64,000 nt of DNA from positions 3,920 to 67,919 of the forward strand of contig DETN01000131.1 in NCBI GenBank assembly GCA_002362155.1. Reading direction: 5' to 3'. Under the pieces are notes generated by a model. The model ran no database searches. It was not told the origin of the DNA and saw only the letters and a list, made by a program, of their open reading frames with translations. Origin of the DNA: Lachnospiraceae bacterium UBA3287 (GTDB lineage Bacteria > Bacillota > Clostridia > Lachnospirales > Lachnospiraceae). Below, one piece after another: positions 33,613 to 42,099 of the stretch. The position numbers and the translations under genes were made by a program. Each line of letters begins with the position of its first letter. Within the stretch, counting starts at the first letter, position 1.

Positions 33613-34431
33613 TCATAACAGTTCCGTAACAGAAGCCAGGGAGGGAAGAATGATATCCGGGCAGTAATCATACTTTTCCAGATCCTCCATCTTTGTTTCC
33701 CCCGTCAGGACCATGACAGACAGAGCCTTCGTTCCATTCGCGATGGCGATGTCCGTATAGATTCGGTCCCCCACAAAGCAGAGCTCTTCCTCCCTGCAGC
33801 TGGTCTGATCCATGACATAGTCAAAGGCGTGGCGGGTGGGCTTTCCGAAGAATTCGGGCCACCTGCCGGTGGAAGCCTCCACCATCTTTGCCATGGATCC
33901 GCAGTCAGGGATATATTCCCCTCCCGACATGGGACAGTTCCAGTCGGGATTGACCCCGTAGTAGACGGCTCCGTGGCGGACGAAGTGACAGGCCTTTGCC
34001 ATCTTTTCGTAGGTCAGGGTCTTGTCAAAGCCCAGGATCACCGCATCGGGGTTTTTATCGTCCCGGGAAATGCCCGCATCGTCAAAAGCCTTTTCCAGGT
34101 TGGGGGTCCCCACCACGTAGCAGGTCATGCCGGGATGTTTTTCTTTTATATAACGGATGATGACGTGGGTGGATATGAAGATCATCTCCGGACTTACGTC
34201 GATCCCCATGCGGGAGAGCTTTTTCACGTAGTCTCCGTGATTGGCGGAGGAGTTGTTGGTAAAAAAGCAGTAGTCCCTGCCGGTCTCCCGGGCCCTTTTT
34301 AAAAAGTCCAGGGTAAAGGGAAAGATATCGTTCTCCAGATAAATGGTCCCGTCCATATCCAGGACAAAGCACCGGATCCCCCGGAGCCTTTCCCTGATTT
34401 CTTCTGTGGTCATCGGAATGTAACGGCTCAT
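33613..34431 (-). CDS. HAD-IIA family sugar phosphatase/hydrolase (NagD-like)
   Basis: A 272-residue HAD hydrolase. Motif I is VLDMDGTIYLEND (nucleophile Asp), motif II FFTNNSSANHG, motif III Lys in FGKPTRHAFDYV, and motif IV CFVGDRIYTDIAIANG. The large C2B cap lies between II and III (about 85-200), as in NagD, AraL and phosphoglycolate phosphatases. The substrate is probably a small phosphorylated sugar or nucleotide. The ATG at 34431 follows GGGAGG; a 57-codon in-frame extension upstream lacks support and crosses a terminator. A TATAAT (34468-34473) may be its -10. Confidence 0.9.
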   Translation of the reverse strand: MSRYIPMTTEEIRERLRGIRCFVLDMDGTIYLENDIFPFTLDFLKRARETGRDYCFFTNNSSANHGDYVKKLSRMGIDVSPEMIFISTHVIIRYIKEKHPGMTCYVVGTPNLEKAFDDAGISRDDKNPDAVILGFDKTLTYEKMAKACHFVRHGAVYYGVNPDWNCPMSGGEYIPDCGSMAKMVEASTGRWPEFFGKPTRHAFDYVMDQTSCREEELCFVGDRIYTDIAIANGTKALSVMVLTGETKMEDLEKYDYCPDIILPSLASVTELL

Positions 34432-34500
34432 GCTGACGCCTCCCTGCGCTGATACTGAAGGCATTATAGCATGAAGAGGGGCTTTTCCCACCTGCAGGCA

Positions 34501-34533
34501 GCGAAAAAATGCCCGGGGAAAAAGTCCCCCGGG
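34501..34533 (-). terminator. Terminator downstream of the alsT-mmuM operon
   Basis: The stem TGCCCGGGG/CCCCCGGGCA around 34508-34533 is followed on the minus strand by TTTTTT. It separates the 34602-34838 frame from the HAD gene. Confidence 0.85.
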
Positions 34534-34601
34534 CAGGATAGTGCGGATCTGACGGTTTTTTAAGGAGAAAGCGGCCGGGATCCGGGCCATGCGGCCTTGT
34601 G

Positions 34602-34838
34602 TCATGCGATGGGATCAAAGCCTCTGGCGGCGATGTAGGCCTCCGTCAGAGAAGTGGCGATGCGGCCCGGATTCTTATGGGTCTGGCCCAGGCATACCAC
34701 CCTGTCAAAGGCTTTCTTCCAGGTCCTGATCATTTCCCTGTCGGTCCGGTTCCCAAGGGCCAGGACAACGAAATCGGCAGGGATCTCCTCATCCTTTCCT
34801 TCCGCAAGGTTTTCGTCGAAAGAAGTTTTATCAGCCAT
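34602..34838 (-). pseudogene. Fragment resembling the C-terminus of an NADH:flavin oxidoreductase
   Basis: Seventy-eight codons. The segment PADFVVLALGNRTDREMI...FDRVVCLGQTHKNPGRIATSLTEAYIAARGF resembles the last part of the FAD/NAD domain of old-yellow-enzyme/2,4-dienoyl-CoA reductase proteins (the VVIALG and GD-x-PGRIL-x-A-x-x-G-x-x-AA pattern). No upstream flavin domain is present; mmuM ends only 23 bases before it, and no ribosome site is evident. It is either a remnant left by deletion or a small conserved protein I do not recognise. Confidence 0.5.
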
Positions 34839-34861
34839 ATAAAAATCCGGGGCGGATCTCT

Positions 34862-35830
34862 TTACCGCATATGGGCAGGGCTCTTCAGAAGTTCCTCGCG
34901 GACCGCGTTCACCTGGCGGATATGGCTTTCCACCGTGGTGCAGCAGCCGCCTGCAGCCAAGGCTCCTGCCAGGTAATAATCCCTGGCGCAGTCTCCGAAG
35001 GGGCGCTGGCCCTCTTTACCGTGCCAGGTCTTGGTCACGGGGTCGTAGGTCTCTCCCGAGTTGGGATAGACGGCTATGGGAAGATCCGTTCCGGATCTGA
35101 TCTCCCGGATCAGGCTCTCTATGAACATGGGGGCCGTGCAGTTGACGCCGATCATAACAAGACCGGGATGGTCCTGGGACAGGACCTTTGCGCAGTCCCG
35201 GATCCTGTCGCCTTCACAGATATGCTTTCCGTCCTTACAGGAAAAGCTGATCCAGTAGGGGGCTCCCAGCTCCTCCGCAATCTTCGCACAGACCAGGGCT
35301 TCCCTGAGGGAGGGCTGGGTCTCGATGAGAAGAAGATCCGCTCCCTCTTCCCAAAGCAGTTCCATCCTGCGTCTGTGGAAGGTGTCCAGGTCTTCATCGG
35401 AAATGTCATAACCGCCCCTGTATTCGGATCCGTCCGCCAGATAGGCCCCGTAAGGGCCGATGGCGCCGCCGCAGAGGGGGTAGGGCCGGCCGCTCTCTTT
35501 TCCCTCCTGCTGCCACCACTCCTCTCTGGCCTCCCGGAACATGCGGACCGACCGGCGGATGATCTCCTCCGCCTCTTCCTCTGTATAGCCGTTTTCCGTA
35601 AGGCCGGGAATGGTGGCCTGGTAGGAGGCCGTGATGTGGAGGTCGGCCCCGGCTCTCAGGTACTGGAGATGGACTTCCTTTACCAGTTCCGGTCTTTCCG
35701 CCAGGACTCTGGCTGTCCAGAGCCTGTCGTTCAGCCTGCAGCCCAGTCCCTCCAGTGCCGTGGACATGGATCCGTCCACCACCAGGAGCCTTTTTTTGTC
35801 AAACAGGTCTTTCAGATTCGTTCTTTCCAT
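34862..35830 (-). CDS. mmuM: Homocysteine S-methyltransferase
   Basis: A 322-residue zinc-dependent methyltransferase making methionine from homocysteine with S-methylmethionine or AdoMet as donor. Features: LLVVDGSMSTALEGLG at the N-terminus, DLHITASYQATIPGL, LLLIETQPSLREAL, and zinc ligands in IGVNCTAP and GGCCTT. The length fits MmuM (about 310). It lies five bases after alsT, in one operon; E. coli mmuM is likewise paired with an amino-acid permease (mmuP). MetY supplies homocysteine. Confidence 0.92.
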   Translation of the reverse strand: MERTNLKDLFDKKRLLVVDGSMSTALEGLGCRLNDRLWTARVLAERPELVKEVHLQYLRAGADLHITASYQATIPGLTENGYTEEEAEEIIRRSVRMFREAREEWWQQEGKESGRPYPLCGGAIGPYGAYLADGSEYRGGYDISDEDLDTFHRRRMELLWEEGADLLLIETQPSLREALVCAKIAEELGAPYWISFSCKDGKHICEGDRIRDCAKVLSQDHPGLVMIGVNCTAPMFIESLIREIRSGTDLPIAVYPNSGETYDPVTKTWHGKEGQRPFGDCARDYYLAGALAAGGCCTTVESHIRQVNAVREELLKSPAHMR

Positions 35831-35835
35831 CTGTA

Positions 35836-37269
35836 TTATCCTTTCTCCGCCTTCTCATCGACGGTTCCGTAGCTTACGTCCGGAGGATTTTCTCCTCTTT
35901 CCTTAGCCGGAATGAATCTGTCCCAGAAATCATGGAAGAGCCGCATGATCTCCTTCTGCTGGGTATAGATAAAGGTCATGGTGATCAGGATATAGACGGC
36001 GGACAGGATATCCGTCATGGCCCAGAGGGACGCCGCCTCAATGTTGTAGAAAAGGACGCAGGGCAGCATGTAGTAGATCATGTAGACTCTGGTGGCGATC
36101 CTGTTCTTCTCAGTATCCCCGAAGGCATAGTTGATGGACTTCTCGCAGGAGTAGTACATGCCGATGATGGTGGTCCAGGCAAAGACCGCGATGGCCGCCG
36201 ACATGAAGTATCCTCCGAAGCTGCCGTAGGAGACCTTGAAGGCCACGGTGGTGAGCTGGGCAGAATCCACGCCGGGATAGTCCACATATACATTGGTCAG
36301 GATCAGAGACAGGGCCGTCACGGAGCAGACCACGATGGTATCCAGAAAGACCTCTCCCCAGCCCCAGGAGGACTGGCGGACCGGATGGTCTGTCTTTGCA
36401 GACGCATGGGCAATGATGCCGTAGCCTGTGCCCGCGTCGTTGGAGTAGAGGCCTCTGGCCACGCCGTAGCGGACGGCGTCCCTGACCGTAGCGCCGGCGA
36501 AGCCGCCGATCCCGGCCATGGGCGTAAAGGCCGATTTAAAGATCAGACCGAAGGCGGCAGGGACCATGGGCAGGTGGGTCACAAGAATGCCCAGGCCGCC
36601 CAGGATATAGACCATGGCCATGAGAGGGACCACCTTTTCCATGACCGAGGAGATGCGCTTAAGGCCGCCCCAGATGGTCAGAAAGCAGGTGACGCCCAGG
36701 ACCGTGACAGAAACGATGGGGGCAATGCCGAAGCCCTCCTGCAGAGAACTGGTCACGGACTCGGTCTGGACGCAGCAGGTCCAGGGGCCCAGGACAAAAC
36801 AGGCAGCGGCCAGGACCATGGCTCCGCCCTTCCAGCCCAGGGCGTTCTTCATGACGAAGGACCGGTCGCACATGTATTCATCCACGGATTCGCTGTACTT
36901 GACACGGAATCTCTGGCCCAGGATGATCTCGCAGGCCTTGGTGGACATGCCCAGAAGGCCCGATACCCACATCCAGAAGACCGCGCCGGGGCCGCCGGCC
37001 ACGATGGCCGTGGCGACGCCGCCTATATTGCCGACGCCGATGGTGTTGGCCATGGCCGTGCAGGCTGCGGCAAAGCCGGAGACCGTTCCTGTCCCCTCGC
37101 CTTTGGAAAACATCTTTCCGAAGGTGTTTTTGAAATGAAAGACGATGTTTCGGAAGTTGTAGCGGAAGCCGAAGCGGATGGACAGGTAGAGACCGGTGCC
37201 CACCAGAAGGACCGTCATCCAGGTGCCCCACATAAAGTCGGAGACCGCCGTGAGAAAGTTCAGAATCAT
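35836..37269 (-). CDS. Sodium:alanine symporter family (AGCS) transporter
   Basis: A 477-residue membrane protein with about ten or more helices. It carries the AGCS signatures: GTGTVSGFAAACTAMANTIGVGNIGGVATAI near residues 58-88, GPGAVFWMWVSGLLGMSTKACEIILG, and RGLYSNDAGTGYGIIAHASAKTDHPV. It imports a small amino acid with Na+. Because it is paired with mmuM, methionine, S-methylmethionine or a related compound is a possible substrate, but that is only context. GGAGAGG precedes the ATG. Downstream mmuM follows after five bases. Confidence 0.93.
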   Translation of the reverse strand: MILNFLTAVSDFMWGTWMTVLLVGTGLYLSIRFGFRYNFRNIVFHFKNTFGKMFSKGEGTGTVSGFAAACTAMANTIGVGNIGGVATAIVAGGPGAVFWMWVSGLLGMSTKACEIILGQRFRVKYSESVDEYMCDRSFVMKNALGWKGGAMVLAAACFVLGPWTCCVQTESVTSSLQEGFGIAPIVSVTVLGVTCFLTIWGGLKRISSVMEKVVPLMAMVYILGGLGILVTHLPMVPAAFGLIFKSAFTPMAGIGGFAGATVRDAVRYGVARGLYSNDAGTGYGIIAHASAKTDHPVRQSSWGWGEVFLDTIVVCSVTALSLILTNVYVDYPGVDSAQLTTVAFKVSYGSFGGYFMSAAIAVFAWTTIIGMYYSCEKSINYAFGDTEKNRIATRVYMIYYMLPCVLFYNIEAASLWAMTDILSAVYILITMTFIYTQQKEIMRLFHDFWDRFIPAKERGENPPDVSYGTVDEKAEKG

Positions 37270-37417
37270 AAATAATACCTCTCCCCTTTTTTGAATTCGA
37301 GAAACTCTCTGTCAACAATATAAGGGCGGCGGGCAGGTATTTGCAATCGTTTTTAAGAAAGGGAGATCAGCGCTGTCAGAGACATCCCGTGCAGCATCTT
37401 CTAAATACCGGAGCATA

Positions 37418-37475
37418 AAAAAAGCACCCGGGGAAGGACAGAGCATATCGCCTGTCTGTCCTCCCTGCCGGGTGC
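37418..37475 (-). terminator. Terminator of the zinc-ribbon membrane protein gene
   Basis: A long stem: TGCACCCGG/CCGGGTGC outer arms and GGAGGACAGACAGG/CTGTCCTTCC inner arms. On the minus strand TTTTTTT follows. It lies just past the stop at 37502. Confidence 0.85.
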
Positions 37476-37501
37476 AGTATGATGTTTTCTTACCGGATGC
37501 T

Positions 37502-38041
37502 TCAGGGCCGGATCTTCAGGGGAGAGTCGCAGTACTGGCACTTATTGTTCCTTCCTCTGATCACCGTATTCCTGGCGCCGCAGCCGGGACATTCCACCAC
37601 CAGAGTCTTCTCCATCTCCTCCCGGGCCTTCTCCTCTCTGGCAACAGAGATCAGGAAGACTTTCCCGGATCCGAAATCGGGCCTGATGCCGGTCATGAAA
37701 TTCTTATCCAGCAGGATCTGCAGGATCCTTTCCATGTTTCCCCGGATCCCCGCTTCCTTCTGAAGGGCCGCAAGGCTGATGCTGGTCCCGGAGGTGCGCT
37801 CAAGGACGCCGGCGATCCGCCCGGCATACCGGACGCGGATCCTTCTGATCAGGATCCTGAAAAAGGGAAAGGCAAAAATGAACATGACAAGGGCGTCCGC
37901 AATGATATCCGTACTTGTGATCCCGGTGCTCAGGTCATCCGCAACAATGCTGATCCCCGCAGCGATAAAGATCCCCAGCACTGCCAGAACCGGAATCTCC
38001 CATATGCGGTTTTTTGCCTTCCTTGTCAGAAACTCTTCCAT
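37502..38041 (-). CDS. Membrane protein with two helices and C-terminal zinc ribbon, unknown
   Basis: A 179-residue protein. Two hydrophobic segments near the N-terminus (IPVLAVLGIFIAAGISIV and ALVMFIFAFPFFRIL) are followed by a cytosolic winged-helix-like region with LAALQKEAGIRGNMERILQILLDKNFM and a zinc ribbon (CPGCGARN...CQYCDSPL). Three ATGs lie close together; the one at 38041 is favoured since AAAGGA lies nine bases before it. No family name recognised. It resembles small membrane-tethered regulators, but that is a guess. Confidence 0.75.
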   Translation of the reverse strand: MEEFLTRKAKNRIWEIPVLAVLGIFIAAGISIVADDLSTGITSTDIIADALVMFIFAFPFFRILIRRIRVRYAGRIAGVLERTSGTSISLAALQKEAGIRGNMERILQILLDKNFMTGIRPDFGSGKVFLISVAREEKAREEMEKTLVVECPGCGARNTVIRGRNNKCQYCDSPLKIRP

Positions 38042-38125
38042 CCGTGTCATTCCTTTCATGCCGGGAGCCTGCGGCCTTCCTTACGCCTGCCCCGATTATA
38101 ACACATCCGGAGGCGGGCTCAAGCA

Positions 38126-39454
38126 TTAACCTGCCTGGTTGACCACGCCTGTGAACAGGGGAACGCCTTCCACAGAGCGGACTGCAAATACAAAGGGCCT
38201 GTCCAGGGTAAAATCGGCTTCCTCTTCTATCAGGGCCGCGCCTGCTGCCATCATGGCCGTAAACGCCGCGGCTTCTATGCCCTCTTCATCGATCTTTACT
38301 CTGGCGCTGTGGACGGCCTGGTCGATGCAGATCCCGGAAGCGTCCGTCAGAGGAGAAAAGTCCGATGTCTGCGCATCAAAGGCCTTCTCGATGCCCAGAG
38401 CCTTAAGGCCCGGGACCAGGTTCAGGGAAGTGGTCAGATCAAATTTCGGAATGGACGCATGGATCATGGCGCTCTTGGTATTTTCCCATTCCCAGGGCTC
38501 TTCCATGGTCAGAAGACGTCCCAGCTCCTCATCCTCTAACAGGGCTTGGGGGCTGACTCCCTCTGCCGGCAGGATAAAGAGCATGGAGCCTGCTCCGACC
38601 AGATATTTTTCATAGACAGTAAAGTTCTCTCCCAGGTAAAGGGTGCCGATGCCGTCCTGGTGCATGAAGTCGGCCTGAATGTCACCGCCCGCTCCGTGAA
38701 AGGTATCCGGAGCCGTAAAGGCTTCTTCAAAGGGATCCGACCATCCGGCCTTGAGCCATATGGTGGACGCCAGGGCCGCTATGGTGTCGGGATCAAAAGT
38801 AAGGGACTGTGCCTGATCCTTCAGAAGGTCTCCCGTCATCTCGTTCAGCCAGTCGTGAAAGGCTTCGTTCATCTGCTCTGACCCCATCTCCCCTTCAAAA
38901 ACAGAGGCGTGGAGCTTTTCCTCCATCCGGTCCGCCGTCTCCTTTCTGCAGGTGCCGGCGTTGTCGATCCAGAGGGAATTGCCCAGAAGGCACTTTGCTC
39001 TCTCGCTGTCCTGACTGAGCCCCTCCCAGAGAGCGGCCGTCCTGTCTTCCACGTCCTCCAGCGACTTTGTATGGATGGCGTCCAGGATCTGCTGCCGGGT
39101 CTCCGTGTCCGTGACCCCGGCCAGAAGTCCCAGAGCCAGATAGACATTAACGGGTGAGTAGATATGGTTTTTCCCGTCCTCTGCGCCCAGAAAGACCGGG
39201 GCGGAATCCAGGTAAAAGGCCCGAAGTTCCGCAAGTTTTTCCTGCTTCAGTTCGTACATGCCGTTTTCCTCTTCTTCTCCGACGGTCTCCTCCTCAGTCT
39301 CTTCTTCGGGAAGGTCTTCCCCGGGATCTTCTCTTTCTTCCAGGGGAACGACGTCCTCTCCGGGAGAGAGGGGCGCTGCCCCGCCGCAGCCGGTCATAAG
39401 GGCCGCTGCAAGAAGCACTGCTGTCAGTTTCTTATATAAATATCTGTTTTTCAT
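38126..39454 (-). CDS. Serpin-family lipoprotein (surface protease inhibitor)
   Basis: A 442-residue protein with a lipoprotein signal (lipobox ALMTGCGG), a highly acidic linker (about 30-70) and a complete serpin domain. Serpin marks: YSPVNVYLALGLLAGVTDTETRQQI near the start, ALASTIWLKAGW, the hinge KIDEEGIEAAAFTAMM and the end DRPFVFAVRSVEGVPLFTGVV. The reactive loop after the hinge reads AAGAALIEEE, so P1 is probably Ala, predicting inhibition of elastase- or subtilisin-like proteases. The Ala-rich, Gly-free proximal hinge suits an inhibitory serpin. It is anchored on the cell surface. AAGGAGG precedes the ATG. Confidence 0.93.
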   Translation of the reverse strand: MKNRYLYKKLTAVLLAAALMTGCGGAAPLSPGEDVVPLEEREDPGEDLPEEETEEETVGEEEENGMYELKQEKLAELRAFYLDSAPVFLGAEDGKNHIYSPVNVYLALGLLAGVTDTETRQQILDAIHTKSLEDVEDRTAALWEGLSQDSERAKCLLGNSLWIDNAGTCRKETADRMEEKLHASVFEGEMGSEQMNEAFHDWLNEMTGDLLKDQAQSLTFDPDTIAALASTIWLKAGWSDPFEEAFTAPDTFHGAGGDIQADFMHQDGIGTLYLGENFTVYEKYLVGAGSMLFILPAEGVSPQALLEDEELGRLLTMEEPWEWENTKSAMIHASIPKFDLTTSLNLVPGLKALGIEKAFDAQTSDFSPLTDASGICIDQAVHSARVKIDEEGIEAAAFTAMMAAGAALIEEEADFTLDRPFVFAVRSVEGVPLFTGVVNQAG

Positions 39455-39776
39455 CCGGTCTGCCTCCTTCATCAGCAAAAACAGTTTCTACGCTTCTACA
39501 GATACAGTATACTGCAGGAGCCGTTCTGTTGCCTGCTGAAGGCAAAAAATTCAGTTTACCCCTGCAGGCCTGCTGCGGCTCAGGGGACAGACTTTTGTTC
39601 GTTTTCTGATATTACCAGGCCTTTTTCAGGACATTTCCTTTCAGGTAGAGGTTTCCTCTGACTTCCTTTTTCACCGCTTCCGGTTCTCCCCGCCCGGCCG
39701 GATATGCCGGATTCTGCCGGGAACATTCCAAATGCCCGCACGCCTCCCTGGTATCGTATATATTTCTTCGGACAGA

Positions 39777-39816
39777 CAAAAAAGTCTGACTGCAAGCTTA
39801 TATTTACAGTCAGGCT
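39777..39816 (-). terminator. Terminator after the lactate/malate dehydrogenase-like gene
   Basis: GTCTGACTG (39784-39792) pairs with CAGTCAGGC (39807-39815); on the minus strand TTTTTTGT follows. The rest of 39455-39852 has no gene I can support, only a weak hairpin near 39557-39584 and the serpin promoter region. Confidence 0.8.
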
Positions 39817-39852
39817 TTCTGTTTGTCTTTATGTGATCCCGCTTTCCTGTGG

Positions 39853-40815
39853 TCATGCCAGAACGGAATCTGCGATCCTGATAGCTTCCTGCATCTTGGC
39901 CGCACTCTTTTCCAGCAGATCGTATTCATGATGGGTCCATTTTTCTTCCAGGCGCTGCTCTACACCCGCCACGCCGATGATGGAAGGCAGGGAAATGGCC
40001 ACTCCCGACAGGCCGTATTCGCCCTGCAGGGTGGATGTGACGGGAGCAATGGTCAGACGCTGGTTCAGCACCGCGTCCGCCAGGGAGCATACGCAGGTGG
40101 CGATCCCGTAGTGGGTCCTTCCCTTGGCCCGGATGATCTCGGCGCCCATGTTCTTGACTCTTTCGTACAGTTCTTCCTTCTGCTCGTCGCCCCAGGCCAG
40201 CTTTACGTTCTGGCAGTACTCGTCCATGGGAACACCCGCAATGGCCAGTCTGCTCCATACAGGGAACTGGGTATCGCCGTGTTCTCCCACGATGTTGCAC
40301 TTGACCGCCTCCACGTGGATCCTGGTATAGTTGGCGATCCCCCGCACCAGGCGGGAGGTATCCAGGACGCAGCCTGTGCCGAAGACTCTGCCGGCCGGCA
40401 GGTCCATCCAGCGGTCGCATACATAGGTCATGATGTCCACGGGGTTGGAGACCACCATGATGGTCCCTCTGGTGTAGTACTCCAGGATCGAGTCCACAAC
40501 ACTCTTCATGATCAGGACGTTGTCCTGGATCAGCTCCAGTCTGGATTCTCCGGGCCTTCTGCTCCGTCCGGCGGTAATAATGATCAGGTCTGAGTCTCTG
40601 ATATCCTCATAGCCGCCGCAGCGGACGGACGAAGATCCCATGTAGGGGATGCCGTGCTGGATGTCCAGGGCTTCTCCCACAGCCTTTGGTTCGTTCTTAT
40701 CGATCAGGATGATCTCACGGGCCAGATTGCGGATGGTCAGGGCATAGGCAATGGATGAACCGACGTAGCCGGCGCCTATGATGACGACCTTTCTGTTTCC
40801 GATATGCATATTCAT
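39853..40815 (-). CDS. L-lactate/malate dehydrogenase family protein with MDH-type Arg
   Basis: A 320-residue NAD-dependent 2-hydroxyacid dehydrogenase. The Rossmann start is VVIIGAGYVGSSIAYAL, Asp39 (IDKNEP) selects NAD, catalytic His179 lies in NIVGEHGDTQFPVWS and the Asp/Arg relay in LDTSRLVRGIA. The overall sequence is of the L-LDH type, yet the specificity loop reads AGRSRRPGESR: Arg86 occupies the place of Gln102 in AGANQKPGETR. Arg at this place is the hallmark of malate dehydrogenase, so oxaloacetate/malate may be the substrate. A terminator hairpin lies between its possible promoter and its start. Confidence 0.88.
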   Translation of the reverse strand: MNMHIGNRKVVIIGAGYVGSSIAYALTIRNLAREIILIDKNEPKAVGEALDIQHGIPYMGSSSVRCGGYEDIRDSDLIIITAGRSRRPGESRLELIQDNVLIMKSVVDSILEYYTRGTIMVVSNPVDIMTYVCDRWMDLPAGRVFGTGCVLDTSRLVRGIANYTRIHVEAVKCNIVGEHGDTQFPVWSRLAIAGVPMDEYCQNVKLAWGDEQKEELYERVKNMGAEIIRAKGRTHYGIATCVCSLADAVLNQRLTIAPVTSTLQGEYGLSGVAISLPSIIGVAGVEQRLEEKWTHHEYDLLEKSAAKMQEAIRIADSVLA

Positions 40816-40850
40816 GAAATGAAGTAATCCTCCTTCAAAGTATATAGTTT

Positions 40851-40938
40851 AAAAAAGGAACTCACTGCCGGAGGCAGTGAAGTCCCTTTTCATTCTGATC
40901 AGCCGTTTTACAGCATTCTTCACATGCGTTTTATTATA
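40851..40938 (-). terminator. Hairpin with U-tract in front of the dehydrogenase gene, after a TATAAT
   Basis: GGAACTCACTGCC/GGCAGTGAAGTCC (40857-40885) is followed on the minus strand by TTTTTT (40851-40856), 36 bases before the dehydrogenase ATG. A TATAAT on the minus strand (40933-40938) lies about 48 bases upstream. It may end the PanE-like transcript, or act as attenuator of the dehydrogenase gene. Confidence 0.75.
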
Positions 40939-41021
40939 CACTGAAGATATCAAAAAAGATATATAAAGATGAAGGCCTTTTTCGGCACAGGTATTGTCTT
41001 TTTCAACGAAGGCAGTGTTTT

Positions 41022-41954
41022 TTACCTGAAGCCGAATTTAGCAGCTGCTCTGTCATAGGCCGGAACCGGAATATAATATTTCCTGCCCAGGCGGCAGACT
41101 TCGAAGATCTGACCGTCGATCTCCGACCGTCCTCCCAGCCTGACATCCTTCTGCAGAGAGGTGGTAAAGGAGGGATCCAGAGAATCCAGGATCCTCAGGT
41201 TGGTCTCCACCAGATCCGTATCGAAGGTGATGTGCATGGCTCTGGCGATCTCCTCGATCTCCCGGACGCATTCGATATACATCTGCCGGGGCTCTCCCTC
41301 CTTCTGCAGGGCCTGGGCCGTGCAGTCATAGTAAAGCCCCACCGCGCTGTTGGGAGAGACCATGGAGAACTTCTGCAGGGTATCCCGGCGGATGTTGTCG
41401 GAATAGACCGCCGTGATGCCGGCATCCTCCAGATCCTGCCTGACCTTCTCCAAAAGGGGATTTCCCGTGCGGCCGTCCACTTCCCCGTAGAGAACGCGGA
41501 AAATATCGCTGACCATGCGGATGACGCCGGGCTCCTCCACGGAGGCGGCGATATACATGCAGCCGTTCAGGACATGGAGGCCCGGGTTGTCCCGGGCGAT
41601 CTTTTCCCCGGTCCCGTATACGTTCTGGATGGGGATCACGATGGTGCCCTCTCCCGCAGATCTCTGCAGGACGTCATAGACCTCCTCCACCGAATAATAC
41701 TTGGTGCAGAGAAAGATGATATCGGGCTTGGGAGCGACGCCGGAAAGAAGCTCTTCGTATTCCTCCTCCGTCATGGCGGGAAGAAATACGGACCACTCCG
41801 ATCCGCCCTTCCGGACCCGCAGGCCTTTTTCACGGATCGCCTGGCGTTTTTCTCCTCTGGCGATCAGGGTCACGTTCTTTCCTGCCCTTTTCATATATGC
41901 AGCGATGGCGCCGCCCGTTCCGCCTGCGCCAATGACCAGATATCTCAGTTCCAT
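41022..41954 (-). CDS. Ketopantoate reductase (PanE/ApbA) family protein
   Basis: A 310-residue NADP-dependent reductase. The N-terminal Rossmann motif is YLVIGAGGTGGAIAAYM with LIARGEKRQAI after strand 2 (Arg selects NADP). A middle segment PDIIFLCTKYYSVEEVYDVL resembles the family's VKxxD region, and the conserved Lys appears in RRDTLQKFSMVSPNSAV. No pan genes lie nearby, so the substrate may be ketopantoate or another 2-oxoacid. The start at 41954 has AAGGAG upstream; a longer in-frame frame through the preceding gene was rejected. Confidence 0.85.
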   Translation of the reverse strand: MELRYLVIGAGGTGGAIAAYMKRAGKNVTLIARGEKRQAIREKGLRVRKGGSEWSVFLPAMTEEEYEELLSGVAPKPDIIFLCTKYYSVEEVYDVLQRSAGEGTIVIPIQNVYGTGEKIARDNPGLHVLNGCMYIAASVEEPGVIRMVSDIFRVLYGEVDGRTGNPLLEKVRQDLEDAGITAVYSDNIRRDTLQKFSMVSPNSAVGLYYDCTAQALQKEGEPRQMYIECVREIEEIARAMHITFDTDLVETNLRILDSLDPSFTTSLQKDVRLGGRSEIDGQIFEVCRLGRKYYIPVPAYDRAAAKFGFR

Positions 41955-42010
41955 ATCCAGATACTCCTTCCTGCCGGTCCCTTCCCGGAATCTTTCCCCT
42001 ATTATATCAG

Positions 42011-42040
42011 AAAAAGCCCGGGACGCCACCGTGTCCCGGG
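42011..42040 (-). terminator. Terminator of the LOR-domain gene
   Basis: CCCGGGAC/GTCCCGGG (42017-42040) with TTTTT following on the minus strand. A TATAAT (42001-42006) directly after it may start transcription of the PanE-like gene. Confidence 0.8.
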
Positions 42041-42099
42041 ACAGACAGTTTAAGATGAGAGCAGAATCCTGTCCGCATCCCGGCAGAGGACCAGAAATA

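Noticed and set aside
32008..33618. Plus-strand open frame of 536 codons
   Set aside because: Antisense shadow of the Y-family polymerase.
39580..39852. Short open frames downstream of the dehydrogenase gene
   Set aside because: They overlap a terminator, have no ribosome sites and no recognisable product.
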